64,000 nucleotides of DNA, from contig NZ_CP014475.1 of the NCBI RefSeq assembly GCF_001583415.1, positions 4,216,001 to 4,280,000 of the forward strand, given 5' to 3'. The notes under the pieces were generated by a model. It worked only from the letters and a program-made list of their open reading frames with translations, did not search any database and was not told where the DNA came from. Positions 34,035 through 42,783 of this stretch are shown piece by piece. This DNA comes from Mycolicibacterium phlei. GTDB lineage: Bacteria > Actinomycetota > Actinomycetes > Mycobacteriales > Mycobacteriaceae. The translations under genes were made by a program, and so were the position numbers. Positions within the stretch are counted from its first letter, which is position 1. Each line of letters opens with the position of its first letter.

Positions 34035-35014
34035 CACTCGGGTGCCGCCACGTCGGCCATGCTCGGCGCCTGACAGGCTTCGACGTACTCGCGCCGCAGT
34101 CTGGTCACCACATCGGCGACGGTCGGGACGTCGTCGATGAGGTCGATCCCCTGCCCGGCCGACCACAGGTTCCTCCAGGGTTTGACACCCTCGGGCAGAT
34201 GGGCGTGGGTCAGTCCCTTCCGTTGCGGCTTGGGAAGATTCGCCGGATCGAGGCCGACAGCCCGCATCGAGTCGGTCAGCCAGTTCGCGGCCACACCGGC
34301 GATGTCGGGTGTGTACATCAGGTCCGCCGCCGTACCGCGCACCAGCATGGCCTTGTACTCGTCGGCGGCCCGCGACTCCCGCGTCGCGATGAACCGGGTG
34401 CCCAGATACGCCAGGTCGGCGCCCAGGACTTCAGCCGCGCGGATCGCCGCACCGTTGCACACCGCGCCCGCCATCAGCACCACGCCGTCGAAGATGCTGC
34501 GGATCTTGGGGATCAGCACCAGGTGGCTGATGGTGCCCGAGTGTCCGCCGCCGCCGGCGCCGATACAGGTCAGGCCGTCCACTCCGGCGGCGATCGCCTT
34601 CTCGGCGAACCGGATCGTCGTCACGTCGTGAAAGATCATGCCGCCCCAGTCGTGCACCCGGCGGGCCAGTTCGGCGGGATCGCCCTGGGCCGAGATGATG
34701 ATCTCCACGCCGTACCGCTCACACAGCGCCAGGTTGGCGGCGAGCTCCTCGGGATCGAACGCGGTCGCCAGGTTCACCGCCAGCGGTCCGATGCGGGCAC
34801 CGGGATTCTCCGCGGCGTACATGTCGATCCGCCCTCGGATCTGACGCAGCCAGTCCTCGAAAGTCTGGATGCTGCGGGCATTCTGACGTGGCAGCGCCCC
34901 CACGATGCCCGCCGTGCAGGCGGCGGCGACCAACTCCGGACCGCTGACCAGAAACATCGGGGCGCACACCGCCGGCAGGGTGAGCCGGCTCCGAATGCTC
35001 TCGTGCAGTGCCAT
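34022..35014 (-). CDS. Nitronate monooxygenase-like flavin oxidoreductase
   Basis: A 330-residue TIM-barrel flavoprotein with LPAVCAPMFLVSGPELVAAACTAGIVGA at the N-terminus, CIGAGGGGHSGT near residue 165 and a phosphate-binding MAGAVCNGAAI segment. It is a more distant relative of the enzyme at 8839. In other actinobacteria such proteins include IpdC, which acts on a CoA ester in steroid ring degradation, so an enoyl-CoA reductase-like role is possible; the true substrate is unknown. It lies between two paralogous TetR genes, divergent from the second. Confidence 0.87.
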   Translation of the reverse strand: MALHESIRSRLTLPAVCAPMFLVSGPELVAAACTAGIVGALPRQNARSIQTFEDWLRQIRGRIDMYAAENPGARIGPLAVNLATAFDPEELAANLALCERYGVEIIISAQGDPAELARRVHDWGGMIFHDVTTIRFAEKAIAAGVDGLTCIGAGGGGHSGTISHLVLIPKIRSIFDGVVLMAGAVCNGAAIRAAEVLGADLAYLGTRFIATRESRAADEYKAMLVRGTAADLMYTPDIAGVAANWLTDSMRAVGLDPANLPKPQRKGLTHAHLPEGVKPWRNLWSAGQGIDLIDDVPTVADVVTRLRREYVEACQAPSMADVAAPECQQR

Positions 35015-35049
35015 TTTCGTAAGGTATCGACGGTCGCGAGCGGTAACCA

Positions 35050-35074
35050 GGAGCCGGCGTGAAAATGAGGCTCC
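35050..35074. promoter_or_regulatory. Inverted repeat in the NMO/TetR divergent promoter
   Basis: ggagcc (35050-35055) and ggctcc (35069-35074) pair. The match extends outward to aacc and ggtt if one base is bulged. It lies between the NMO-like start and the TetR start in a 90-bp gap. Candidate operator or leader hairpin. Confidence 0.35.
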
Positions 35075-35104
35075 GGTTGCGCCACGGAATCAGACAGGAG
35101 ACCG

Positions 35105-35719
35105 ATGGCCCCGTCATCTGAATCGACGACCAACTCACGCACCGCGGAGCGTGACAGGCTGCTCACCGCGGCAATGCAGGTTCTTCAGCGCAGCGGCTGG
35201 TGGGGGTTCAAGGTGGAGAGCGTGCTGCGCCAGGCCGGCCTGTCCACCCGCAGCTTCTACCGCCACTTCGAGAAGAAGAGCGATCTGCTGCTGGCGTTGC
35301 TCGAACACGAACTCGGCGGGGCCGCAGTAAAACTCCGTCGCGTCACCGCCGCGGCCGACACCCCGTCGGACAAGGTCCGCGCCTACGTGGGCGCGGTGAT
35401 CGACATGGCCTACCACGCCGATCTGGTCAAGCCCTCGTCGCTGTTCGCCTCGCACTGGCGCGAGCTGCTTCCGGAGTATCCGATGGCCATCGACCGGTGC
35501 ACACAACGGATGCTCGCGCCGTTGGTCGAGGCGATCACCGAGGGTCAGGCCCGCGGCGAGTTCACCTCTGAGGATCCGGTCGCCGACGCCTGGGCGATCT
35601 TCTACCTCGCCTCGGGGCCGACCGCCGACCAGGCCGCACGCGCGGGCAAGGCGATCCCCCGGGCCGACCTCGAGCACTTCATCATGCCGTTCATCACCCG
35701 GGCGATCGGCCTGCGGTAG
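35105..35719 (+). CDS. TetR-family regulator, paralogue of 33354-34034
   Basis: A 204-residue regulator with aggag five bases before the ATG. The HTH region (about residues 17-62) has SGWWGFKVESVLRQAGLSTR and YRHFEKKSDLLLALLEHE, matching the other TetR at most positions. The ligand domains are also related (both end in FIMPF or TIMPF followed by an Ala-rich helix). It is divergent from the NMO-like gene and stops one base before the convergent acyl-CoA dehydrogenase. Confidence 0.9.
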   Translation: MAPSSESTTNSRTAERDRLLTAAMQVLQRSGWWGFKVESVLRQAGLSTRSFYRHFEKKSDLLLALLEHELGGAAVKLRRVTAAADTPSDKVRAYVGAVIDMAYHADLVKPSSLFASHWRELLPEYPMAIDRCTQRMLAPLVEAITEGQARGEFTSEDPVADAWAIFYLASGPTADQAARAGKAIPRADLEHFIMPFITRAIGLR

Positions 35720-35720
35720 C

Positions 35721-36833
35721 TCAGATCCCGACGAGGGCCGCCAGCCTCTCCCGCTGCCAGGCCGGATCGCCGAAGAGCAGTTCGGAGGTCTTCGCGCGCT
35801 TGAAGTACAGGTGTGCGGGATGCTCCCAGGTGAATCCGATGCCGCCGTGAATCTGGATGTTCTCGGCCGCCACCCGGGTGTAGGCCGTCGAGCAGTGCGC
35901 CTTCGCCAGCGCCGCTGCGGCCAGCACGTCGGCGGCGGATGCACCGTCGAGCGCGCTCGCCGCGTAATAGGCCGCCGAGCGCGCCGATTCGACGGCGAGC
36001 AACATGTCCGCGCACTTGTGCTTGATGGCCTGGAAGCTGCCGATCGGCCTGCCGAACTGCACGCGCACCTTCGCATAGTCCACCGACATGTCCAGGCAGC
36101 GCTGCGCTCCGCCGACCTGTTCGGCCGACAGCAGGATCGCCGCGGTGGCCAGCGCCCGCTCGGTCACCTCGGCCGCCGTCGACTGCCCGGCCAGCGGCCG
36201 GGCCGCGGCGGCGGTGAACACGACGCGTGCCTGCGGGCGCGTCATGTCGAGCGTCTGCAGCGGCGTGGCCTCGGCGTGCGCAGCCTCCACCGCATACAGC
36301 CCGATCGATCCGTCGTCCGCGCGCGCCGAGACGACGAACACGTCGGCGAACTGGCCGTCGACGACGTACATCTTCTCTCCGGTCACCCGCGGTCCGTCCG
36401 GCCCCGAGGCCACGGTGGTGCGCACCGAGGCCGGATCCCAGCTGCCGGTCGCCTCCGCCAGCGCCAGGGTGGCGACCCGCTGTCCCGACGCCAGAGACGG
36501 CAGGTACTCGGCCTTGAGGTCCTCGTCGGTCGAGAGCATCAGAACGGCGGCCGCGGTCACGGTCGACAGCAGCGGTGCGACCACCAGTGCGGCGCCGGCC
36601 TGTTCGGCCACCAGGGCGAAGTCGAGAAACCCGAATCCGCCCCCGCCGTACCGCTCGGGCACGATCAACCCGGTCAGCCCCAGTTGTGTCGTCATCTGCG
36701 ACCAAGCGGCCGGATCGGCCGCGCCGCCGCACTCCATCAGCCGGCGCACCTGCTGCTCCGGGGAGGTCTTCGCCAGGAACTCGGCTACGGTCGCGGCCAG
36801 CTCGCGCTGTTCGTCGGTGAGAGTGAATGTCAC
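35721..36833 (-). CDS. Acyl-CoA dehydrogenase, heteromer-type subunit
   Basis: A 370-residue member of the short actinobacterial FadE group, with FTLTDEQRELAATVAEFL at the start and RYGGGGFGFLDFALVAEQAG. The C-terminal block is IQIHGGIGFTWEHPAHLYFKRA. It lacks a clear EPGAGSD-type substrate segment, as in the partner subunits of alpha2beta2 acyl-CoA dehydrogenases of steroid catabolism. I chose the GTG that gives VTFTLTDEQ. It is last of a five-gene minus-strand operon and probably pairs with another FadE of that operon. Confidence 0.88.
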   Translation of the reverse strand: MTFTLTDEQRELAATVAEFLAKTSPEQQVRRLMECGGAADPAAWSQMTTQLGLTGLIVPERYGGGGFGFLDFALVAEQAGAALVVAPLLSTVTAAAVLMLSTDEDLKAEYLPSLASGQRVATLALAEATGSWDPASVRTTVASGPDGPRVTGEKMYVVDGQFADVFVVSARADDGSIGLYAVEAAHAEATPLQTLDMTRPQARVVFTAAAARPLAGQSTAAEVTERALATAAILLSAEQVGGAQRCLDMSVDYAKVRVQFGRPIGSFQAIKHKCADMLLAVESARSAAYYAASALDGASAADVLAAAALAKAHCSTAYTRVAAENIQIHGGIGFTWEHPAHLYFKRAKTSELLFGDPAWQRERLAALVGI

Positions 36834-36858
36834 TGTCCGTTGTCCTTGTCGGTAGTCG

Positions 36859-37653
36859 TCAGACGCCGGTGAACACGGGCTCTCTGCGTTCCACGAACGC
36901 CCGGATGCCCTCCTTGAAGTCGGCGCTGCGAATGGTGGCCTCCACCGACGCGGCCTCCTGGGCCAGCACCGCGTCGATGTCCGACGACACCGGGTCGTTG
37001 AGCAGCCGCTTGGTGTGGCCGAGCGAGAAGGTCGCACCCGAAGCCAGTTCCGTTGCCAGTCGCAGGCTTTCGTCCTCAAGTCGGGCACCGGGGACCGCGG
37101 AGTCGATGAGTCCCCAGTCGGCCGCGGTGGGAGCGGGCACCGGGACCGCGCGCATCAGCATCTGGCGGGCCCGGCGCAGCCCGATGAGCCTGGGCAGCAG
37201 GTACGAGCCGCCGCTGTCGACGGAGAAGCCGCGCTTGCAGAACACGGCGCTGAACACCGCCTCCTCGGCGGCGATGGTGAAGTCGCACGCCACCGCCAGG
37301 TGCATGCCCAGGCCGATCGCGCGGCCCTGCACCGCGCTGACGGTCGGCACCGGGCTGTGCCAGAGCGCGGAGATCAGTCCGTGCGCGCCGGCGTGCAGCG
37401 CGCGGGCCATGTGGCCGGGCCGGGGTTTGGCACCGGGGGCGTTGGCGGCGACCAGATCCGCCCCGGCGCAGAAGTGCCTGCCCTCGGCGCGGATCAGGAT
37501 CGCGCGGATGTCGGTGCCGCCGTCGACCTCCTCGATGCTGCGGCGCAGTGTCACACAGTCCTCGTGCCGCAGCGCATTTCCCTTGTCGGGACGGTTGAGG
37601 GTGAGCACCAGCAGTGGCCCCTCGACGGCGGTCTCAATCGGCTTGCCGGTCAT
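36859..37653 (-). CDS. Enoyl-CoA hydratase/isomerase family protein
   Basis: A 264-residue crotonase with HFCAGADLVAAN, GRAIGLGMHLAVACD and KRGFSVDSGGSYLLPR. Met-His and Asp stand where a hydratase has its two Glu residues, as in PaaG-like isomerases. Hydratase activity is therefore doubtful and an isomerase or unusual-substrate role is preferred. Its ATG overlaps the MaoC gene's stop by 4 bp, and it is followed by a FadE after 25 bp. Confidence 0.88.
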   Translation of the reverse strand: MTGKPIETAVEGPLLVLTLNRPDKGNALRHEDCVTLRRSIEEVDGGTDIRAILIRAEGRHFCAGADLVAANAPGAKPRPGHMARALHAGAHGLISALWHSPVPTVSAVQGRAIGLGMHLAVACDFTIAAEEAVFSAVFCKRGFSVDSGGSYLLPRLIGLRRARQMLMRAVPVPAPTAADWGLIDSAVPGARLEDESLRLATELASGATFSLGHTKRLLNDPVSSDIDAVLAQEAASVEATIRSADFKEGIRAFVERREPVFTGV

Positions 37654-38924
37654 CGCTTCTCCAGCAGTTCGCCGTGGCGCTCGAACATGCGGATGGCGTC
37701 GCGTTTGAGGTCCTGGGGCACCTCCGGTGTCATCGCCGCACCGTGTTCGCGGCTGGGCATGCTGATCGTGGCATCAGCCTGGGCGGTGGTCTCTCCGCGT
37801 TGGTTGCGCACCTCCACCGCGACATCGACCAGCATCAGCCCGTCCTCCTGCCGCTTACCCTCCACCGTGCCGGTCAGGTACTGGATGTCGCCCTGGTAGT
37901 TGAACTTGCGGATCTCGTCGTGCTGGCGCACCACGAACGCCCCGTCTCCCATCCAGTCGGTGAGGAAGTGGTGGATCCAGCACTCCCGCAGCACCCCGTA
38001 GTCGTAGGCGCGCGGATTACCGATCGCCTTGGCCCACTCGTTGTCCCAGTGCACCCGCTGCGCCACATCCGGCACCCCGTACTCGTTATCGATATAGAAC
38101 GCCGGAATCCGCAACCGGTTCTGGTAATTCATCCGCCCGGTCTTGAGCCCGTAGGGCACGAACCCGTAGCCGCCGGCGTGGAACACCACCATGTCCGTGG
38201 TGGTCAGAGGTCCCTTGGCCATCCTGCCCATGTCCTCACCGACGACCACGTCCTCCCAGTACCGCGGCTCGCCGCCGCGAACCTTCTCAGCCGCATAGAC
38301 CTCATCGAGCGCGGCGATATCGTCCTTGGTGTACGACGGCTCCGGGATCGAGGAGTACTTGCCCTTCTCCCGGGCCTTCTTGCGCTCGGTGTAGATCACC
38401 AGCGTCCGATACACCCCCACCACCTCGGCACGCTGGTTGATCTTCACGTCGCGCAATACCCGGATCACCGACCGGCCGGCGAACTCGGAGGTCTTCTCCT
38501 GCACCGACTCCAGACCGGAGAAGCTGTACAACGTGTCACCCGGGTAGATCGGCCGGTACCAGTCCCACGTCCCACCCGAGACGAACGCGTGAATGCCGCG
38601 GTAACTACCACCCCGCAACTCCTTGGGCAGCCGGTCACCGCGCAACGGCGCGTTCAACACCGCCGCCATGATCTGCGGCGCCACCTGACTTCCCCACCGG
38701 GTACGCGGACCATAATCCGGATCGGTGAACAAAGGGTTGTCATCACCGTAGCTGTGGGCGAAATTACGGATCGCCTCCGGCGTCGCCGTCGAGATCCACT
38801 CCTGGTTGCGCGAGGCAGCCCACTTCCCCAACGCCGCACGATCCTTGGCGAGATCGTCGGCGCTGATCTCGGCTGATACAGCATCCTCGAACCGGCCGGA
38901 CTCGGATTCCGCGGTCTGTGTCAT
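37650..38924 (-). CDS. Double-hotdog MaoC-like acyl dehydratase
   Basis: A 424-residue protein with two hotdog regions. The N-terminal one (about residues 40-185) contains FAHSYGDDNPLFTDPDYG, where Phe stands at the His of the usual D-x-N-P-x-H hydratase motif. The C-terminal one (about 230-400) contains PLTTTDMVVFHAGGYGF. It is like FAS1-type dehydratase or MaoC hydratase proteins acting on bulky CoA esters such as sterol intermediates. Which half is catalytic cannot be decided by eye. It is central in the FadE-FadE-MaoC-crotonase-FadE operon. Confidence 0.85.
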   Translation of the reverse strand: MTQTAESESGRFEDAVSAEISADDLAKDRAALGKWAASRNQEWISTATPEAIRNFAHSYGDDNPLFTDPDYGPRTRWGSQVAPQIMAAVLNAPLRGDRLPKELRGGSYRGIHAFVSGGTWDWYRPIYPGDTLYSFSGLESVQEKTSEFAGRSVIRVLRDVKINQRAEVVGVYRTLVIYTERKKAREKGKYSSIPEPSYTKDDIAALDEVYAAEKVRGGEPRYWEDVVVGEDMGRMAKGPLTTTDMVVFHAGGYGFVPYGLKTGRMNYQNRLRIPAFYIDNEYGVPDVAQRVHWDNEWAKAIGNPRAYDYGVLRECWIHHFLTDWMGDGAFVVRQHDEIRKFNYQGDIQYLTGTVEGKRQEDGLMLVDVAVEVRNQRGETTAQADATISMPSREHGAAMTPEVPQDLKRDAIRMFERHGELLEKR

Positions 38925-38951
38925 ATCGCTTGCTCCCTGTGTGTCGAAACC

Positions 38952-40100
38952 TCAGTGTGTTGAAACCTCATCGCGCGGCAGCCCGAGGACCTGCTCGGCG
39001 ATCGTGTTGCGCTGGATCTCGGCGGTGCCGGCGCCGATGGTCGACGCCCGGGTCGCCAGGAACCCGGTCACCCAGCGGCCGCGCTGCACCGAGTGGGGGT
39101 CCGTCGGCGCCAGCGTCGCCGGCGCCCCGATCAGGTCGACGGCCAGTTCGTGCAACCGCTTCTCGAACTCGGTGAACATCAGCCGCCCGATGGAGGAGAC
39201 CGGGCCGGGTTCCGAGCCCGCCAGCACGGTGCTCAGGGTGCGGGTGTTGTTGAGGATGATGAGCCGGACATCGACCTCGATGGCGGCCAGTTGCTGGCGG
39301 ATCCGCGGGTCTGAACTGCGACCGAGTTCGCGGGCGAGAGAGTGAAGTTCGTTGACGATCCTGCGGTACCGCATGCCCTGGGCCACGCCCGCGGTGGAGC
39401 GCTCGTGGCCGAGGCTGGTGCGGGCGATCCGCCAGCCGTCGTTCTCGGCGCCCACCCGGTTGTCCACCGGAACGCGCACATCGTCGAGAAAGATCTCACC
39501 AAACAACGAGTTGCCGGTCATGTCGCGCAACGGCCGCACCGTGACCCCCGGCGTCGACATGTCGATCAGCAGGTAGCTGATCCCGTGCTGGCGCGACTCG
39601 ACGGTGCCCGTGCGCACCAGGGCGAACAGCCAGTCGGCGTTGCGCGCGTTGGTGATCCAGATCTTCTGGCCCGACACCACGTAGTGGTCGCCGTCGCGTT
39701 CAGCGCGGGTGCGCAGGCCGGGCAGGTCCGAGCCGGCCTCGGGTTCGGAGAAGCCCTGCACCCAGATGATGTCGCCGCGCAGACCGGGCCGCAGGAAGCG
39801 ACGCCGCTGGGAGTCGGTGCCGTGCTTGATGATCGTCGGCCCGACCACCATGATGCCGGGGCCCGGATGCGCCGGCCTCTTCACCTTGGCGAACTCTTCG
39901 TGGTAGACCACCTGGTCGGCCAGCGAGAGCTCCATACCGCCCCATTCGCGCGGCCACGAGGGCGCCGCGAATCCCTCGTCCACCAGCAGTGCGGCCCAGT
40001 CGCGTTGCCACTGCAGGCGTCCCGCGGGATCCTTCGGCGGCGGGCCCGGGTCGTTGGCCGCCAGGAAGTCGCGCACCCGCGACCGGAAGGTGTCTGTCAT
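38952..40100 (-). CDS. Acyl-CoA dehydrogenase
   Basis: A 382-residue enzyme with FSEPEAGSDLPGLRTRAER (about 122-140), SGQKIWITNARNADW and a C-terminal GAGTAEIQRNTIAEQVLGLPR. It has the full FAD-binding set that the short partner subunits lack. The ATG overlaps the upstream FadE stop by one base (TGATG), so the two are made together and probably form an alpha2beta2 complex as do FadE26-27 and FadE28-29. Substrate unknown. Confidence 0.92.
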   Translation of the reverse strand: MTDTFRSRVRDFLAANDPGPPPKDPAGRLQWQRDWAALLVDEGFAAPSWPREWGGMELSLADQVVYHEEFAKVKRPAHPGPGIMVVGPTIIKHGTDSQRRRFLRPGLRGDIIWVQGFSEPEAGSDLPGLRTRAERDGDHYVVSGQKIWITNARNADWLFALVRTGTVESRQHGISYLLIDMSTPGVTVRPLRDMTGNSLFGEIFLDDVRVPVDNRVGAENDGWRIARTSLGHERSTAGVAQGMRYRRIVNELHSLARELGRSSDPRIRQQLAAIEVDVRLIILNNTRTLSTVLAGSEPGPVSSIGRLMFTEFEKRLHELAVDLIGAPATLAPTDPHSVQRGRWVTGFLATRASTIGAGTAEIQRNTIAEQVLGLPRDEVSTH

Positions 40101-41131
40101 CAGACCGCCCGCGCCGTCGGGGTTGCCGCGTATCGGCTCAGCACGGTACGCAGCACCAGGGCACGGCGCAGGTACAGGTGAACGTCGACCTCCCACGAGA
40201 ACCCCATCGCGCCGTGCAGATGGATGGCGGTCTCGAAGACGGTGATCGCCGACCTGGGTACCCAGCGGGCCAGCGAACCGACGAGGTCCTGCGGATCGTC
40301 GGCGATCGAAAGGGCGGCGAACTGCACCAGCGCCCTGCCCTGCTCGGTCAGCGCGTAGGCATCGGCGAGCTGATGTTTGACGGCCTGGAAGCTGCCGACG
40401 GGACGGCCGAATTGTGTTCGGGTTTTGACGAACTCGACGGTGTCGCGCAGCACCTGCTCCATTCCGCCGACCAGTTCGGCGGCGCTGAGGATGACGAACT
40501 CTTTGCGGATCCGCTCGGCATCCTCACCGCAGAGGCGCAGGATCGCGAGGGGTTCCACGCCGGCCGGCGCGATCTCGGTGAGCGGTCGCGTGGGGTCGAG
40601 GACCGGTCCGCCGCAGGCCCGCCCCAGTACCGCCATGTCAAACACGGCCAGCGCCGACCCGCCGGTGTACTCATCGTGTGCCAGTACCGCGGCCGCGTCG
40701 CTGATGCCGTCGTCGAAAATGCGCGCCCGTCCGGTGATCTCGCCCGATGGGCTGACCGCGATGTCGCCGAAGGCCGACAGCGTCGTGACCCGAGACCCGG
40801 CGCACAGGGTATCGAGCAGGTCACCGGCACCGGGATGGTTCGCCCACAGGGGTGCCAGCACCAGCGCGGCGACGCCCGGTTCGGGCAGCAGCACCGCGCC
40901 GAACCTCTCGGCGACCGCGGTGGCCTCGAGGAGCCCGGCACCCACGCCGTCGGGTTCGGGCAGTCGCAGCAGCGGTACGCCCATCTCGCAGAGGGCCTGC
41001 CACCGCTGCCGGTCGGCGGCGTCCGAGTCCCGCGTCGCCTCAGTGATCGCCCGACGGTCGCCTCGCCGCTCGAAGAAGCCCGCGATGGACTCGACGAGTC
41101 CCAGGACGTCGTCATCGATTACGAAACGCAC
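40100..41131 (-). CDS. Acyl-CoA dehydrogenase partner subunit
   Basis: A 343-residue FadE, shorter than usual, without the EPGAGSD motif. It has the conserved tail IHLHGAMGFSWEVDVHLYLRRAL. I chose the GTG giving VRFVIDDDVLGLVESIAGFFERRG, with aaggaagagg a few bases upstream. It heads the minus-strand operon and is coupled to the full-length FadE behind it, which makes a heteromer likely. It is divergent from the FadD gene at 41320. Confidence 0.86.
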   Translation of the reverse strand: MRFVIDDDVLGLVESIAGFFERRGDRRAITEATRDSDAADRQRWQALCEMGVPLLRLPEPDGVGAGLLEATAVAERFGAVLLPEPGVAALVLAPLWANHPGAGDLLDTLCAGSRVTTLSAFGDIAVSPSGEITGRARIFDDGISDAAAVLAHDEYTGGSALAVFDMAVLGRACGGPVLDPTRPLTEIAPAGVEPLAILRLCGEDAERIRKEFVILSAAELVGGMEQVLRDTVEFVKTRTQFGRPVGSFQAVKHQLADAYALTEQGRALVQFAALSIADDPQDLVGSLARWVPRSAITVFETAIHLHGAMGFSWEVDVHLYLRRALVLRTVLSRYAATPTARAV

Positions 41132-41319
41132 CGCCTCTTCCTTTGCGTCGCAGGGACAGTCCTCGGGCCGCGTGGGCACCGTGCCTCTAGACAAGCGGCC
41201 GGGGCGGATCCCGCGCAATGCTCAGGGGAGCAAATGCCGTTCTCGCTTCGGGGGCTTCGCGGTGCGGTTCGCAGCTCGTACGGTCAAGGACACCGTTCCG
41301 GTCAGTCCCAGGAGGAGTC
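41132..41319. promoter_or_regulatory. 188-bp divergent promoter region of the two large fad operons
   Basis: This gap separates the starts of the five-gene minus operon and the seven-gene plus operon, so both promoters must lie here or nearby. I see only a weak 5-4-5 repeat (tgctc-aggg-gagca, 41219-41232) and a good ribosome site, aggagg, for the plus-strand FadD. No clear -10/-35 pair could be assigned. Confidence 0.5.
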
Positions 41320-42783
41320 ATGAACGCGGCGTCTGTCTCGAGCGCCACGGCGGTGGCCGACATTCTGGCCCGCTGCGCGGCCGCGGCGCCCGACAGCACT
41401 GCTCTGATCGTCGACGGTGTCGAGTACACGTTCGGTCAACTCGACGCCGCCGCAGCCGAGTACGCACCCCGACTGGTGCCCGGCACCCGGGTGCTGGCCC
41501 GGCTGGGCAACGATGCCGCCTCCATCGCCGCGGTGCACGCCGCGTGGCGAGCCGGCTGTTCTGTGGTGACCGCCAGCGTGATGGTGCCCGGCGCCGAGGT
41601 CGATCGGCGCTGCCGGGAGACCGCGGTGTCGGCGGTACTGGACCCCGTTGCCGCCGAGGGTCTTCGGATCGATATCACCGACACCGGTGTGCGCACGCCG
41701 GGGCCCGCCGAGGAGGCGGTGGTGATGTTCACGTCCGGCACCACCGGCACTCCGAAGGGTGCGTCGCTGACCTTCGGCGCGCTGCGCGGCAGCGTCGCCG
41801 GGATCGCCGTGGGCAACGGACTCCCCGAGGAGGGCCGCGCGCCGGTTGTTCCGGCACGGGGTCCGCGCATCGTGCTGGTGCCGACCGCCCACATGGGCGG
41901 GTTCCTCGGGGTTCTGACCGCCTGGTGGCTTGGCAAGCCGGCCCTGCTGGTGCGCAAGTTCTCCGCCGACAAGGTGTTCGACCTCGCGCAGCGGTACCGG
42001 CTCGGCCTTCTGGCGCTGACCCCGGCGATGGTGTGGGAGCTGGTTCAGGACCGTAGCGGCCGCCCGCTGCCGGGTGTCGACAGCGTGATCGTCGGCACCG
42101 CGGCCCTGCCCGAGGCCACCCGGTTGGCCTTCGAGGAGCGCTTCTCCGTGCCGGTGCTGCGCAACTACGGTCAGACGGAGTTCGCCGGTGCGATCGCCTT
42201 CGAGCGGCCGCAGGACGTCGCGGCCGGACGGCGACCCACCGGCACGGTCGGCCGTATCGCCCCCGGGGTTCAGGTCGCCATCCTGGATCCCGACGGCGCG
42301 CAGCTGCCCACCGGCGAGGTCGGTGAGATCGCGGCCCGGGCCGCGTCGGCGATGTCGGGCTACCTCGGCCCCGACGGCAAGCCCACACCGGTCGTCGACT
42401 GGATGCGCACGGGCGATCTCGGGTACCTGGACGCCGACGGGTTCCTGTTCGTCGTCGGCCGGGTGCGGGACATGATCGTCTGCGGTGGGTTCAACGTCTA
42501 TCCCGCCCAGGTTGAGGCCGCGCTCAACGACCTCCCCGAGGTCGCCGACTCGGCCGTCGCAGGTATCCCCGACGACCGTCTCGGTGAGATTCCCGTCGCG
42601 ACGGTGGTACTCAAGCCGGACATCACCGCAGATGCCGATACGATCCGGAACGCCTTGCGTGCCAAGCTCGCCGCCTACGAACTGCCGCGCCGGGTGGTGA
42701 TGGTCGACGCCATCCCGCGGCATGAGACGGGAAAGGTCGACCGGGACGCGGTCGGACGACTGGTGCAGGAGCGGACGTCGTGA
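41320..42783 (+). CDS. Acyl-CoA synthetase (FadD/CaiC-type)
   Basis: A 487-residue adenylate-forming enzyme with MFTSGTTGTPKGASLTF (about 132-148), the NYGQTEFAG motif (about 285), RTGDLGYLDADGFLFVVGR and the catalytic-Lys motif RHETGKVDRDAV at the C-terminus. It activates an unknown carboxylate with ATP and CoA. The ATG has a textbook aggagg site. First of seven closely packed genes up to 49233; the next gene starts inside its stop (GTGA). Confidence 0.93.
   Translation: MNAASVSSATAVADILARCAAAAPDSTALIVDGVEYTFGQLDAAAAEYAPRLVPGTRVLARLGNDAASIAAVHAAWRAGCSVVTASVMVPGAEVDRRCRETAVSAVLDPVAAEGLRIDITDTGVRTPGPAEEAVVMFTSGTTGTPKGASLTFGALRGSVAGIAVGNGLPEEGRAPVVPARGPRIVLVPTAHMGGFLGVLTAWWLGKPALLVRKFSADKVFDLAQRYRLGLLALTPAMVWELVQDRSGRPLPGVDSVIVGTAALPEATRLAFEERFSVPVLRNYGQTEFAGAIAFERPQDVAAGRRPTGTVGRIAPGVQVAILDPDGAQLPTGEVGEIAARAASAMSGYLGPDGKPTPVVDWMRTGDLGYLDADGFLFVVGRVRDMIVCGGFNVYPAQVEAALNDLPEVADSAVAGIPDDRLGEIPVATVVLKPDITADADTIRNALRAKLAAYELPRRVVMVDAIPRHETGKVDRDAVGRLVQERTS

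Noticed and set aside
41219..41232. 5-4-5 inverted repeat in the divergent fad promoter as an operator
   Set aside because: Short arms in GC-rich DNA are expected by chance; kept only as a note under the promoter region.
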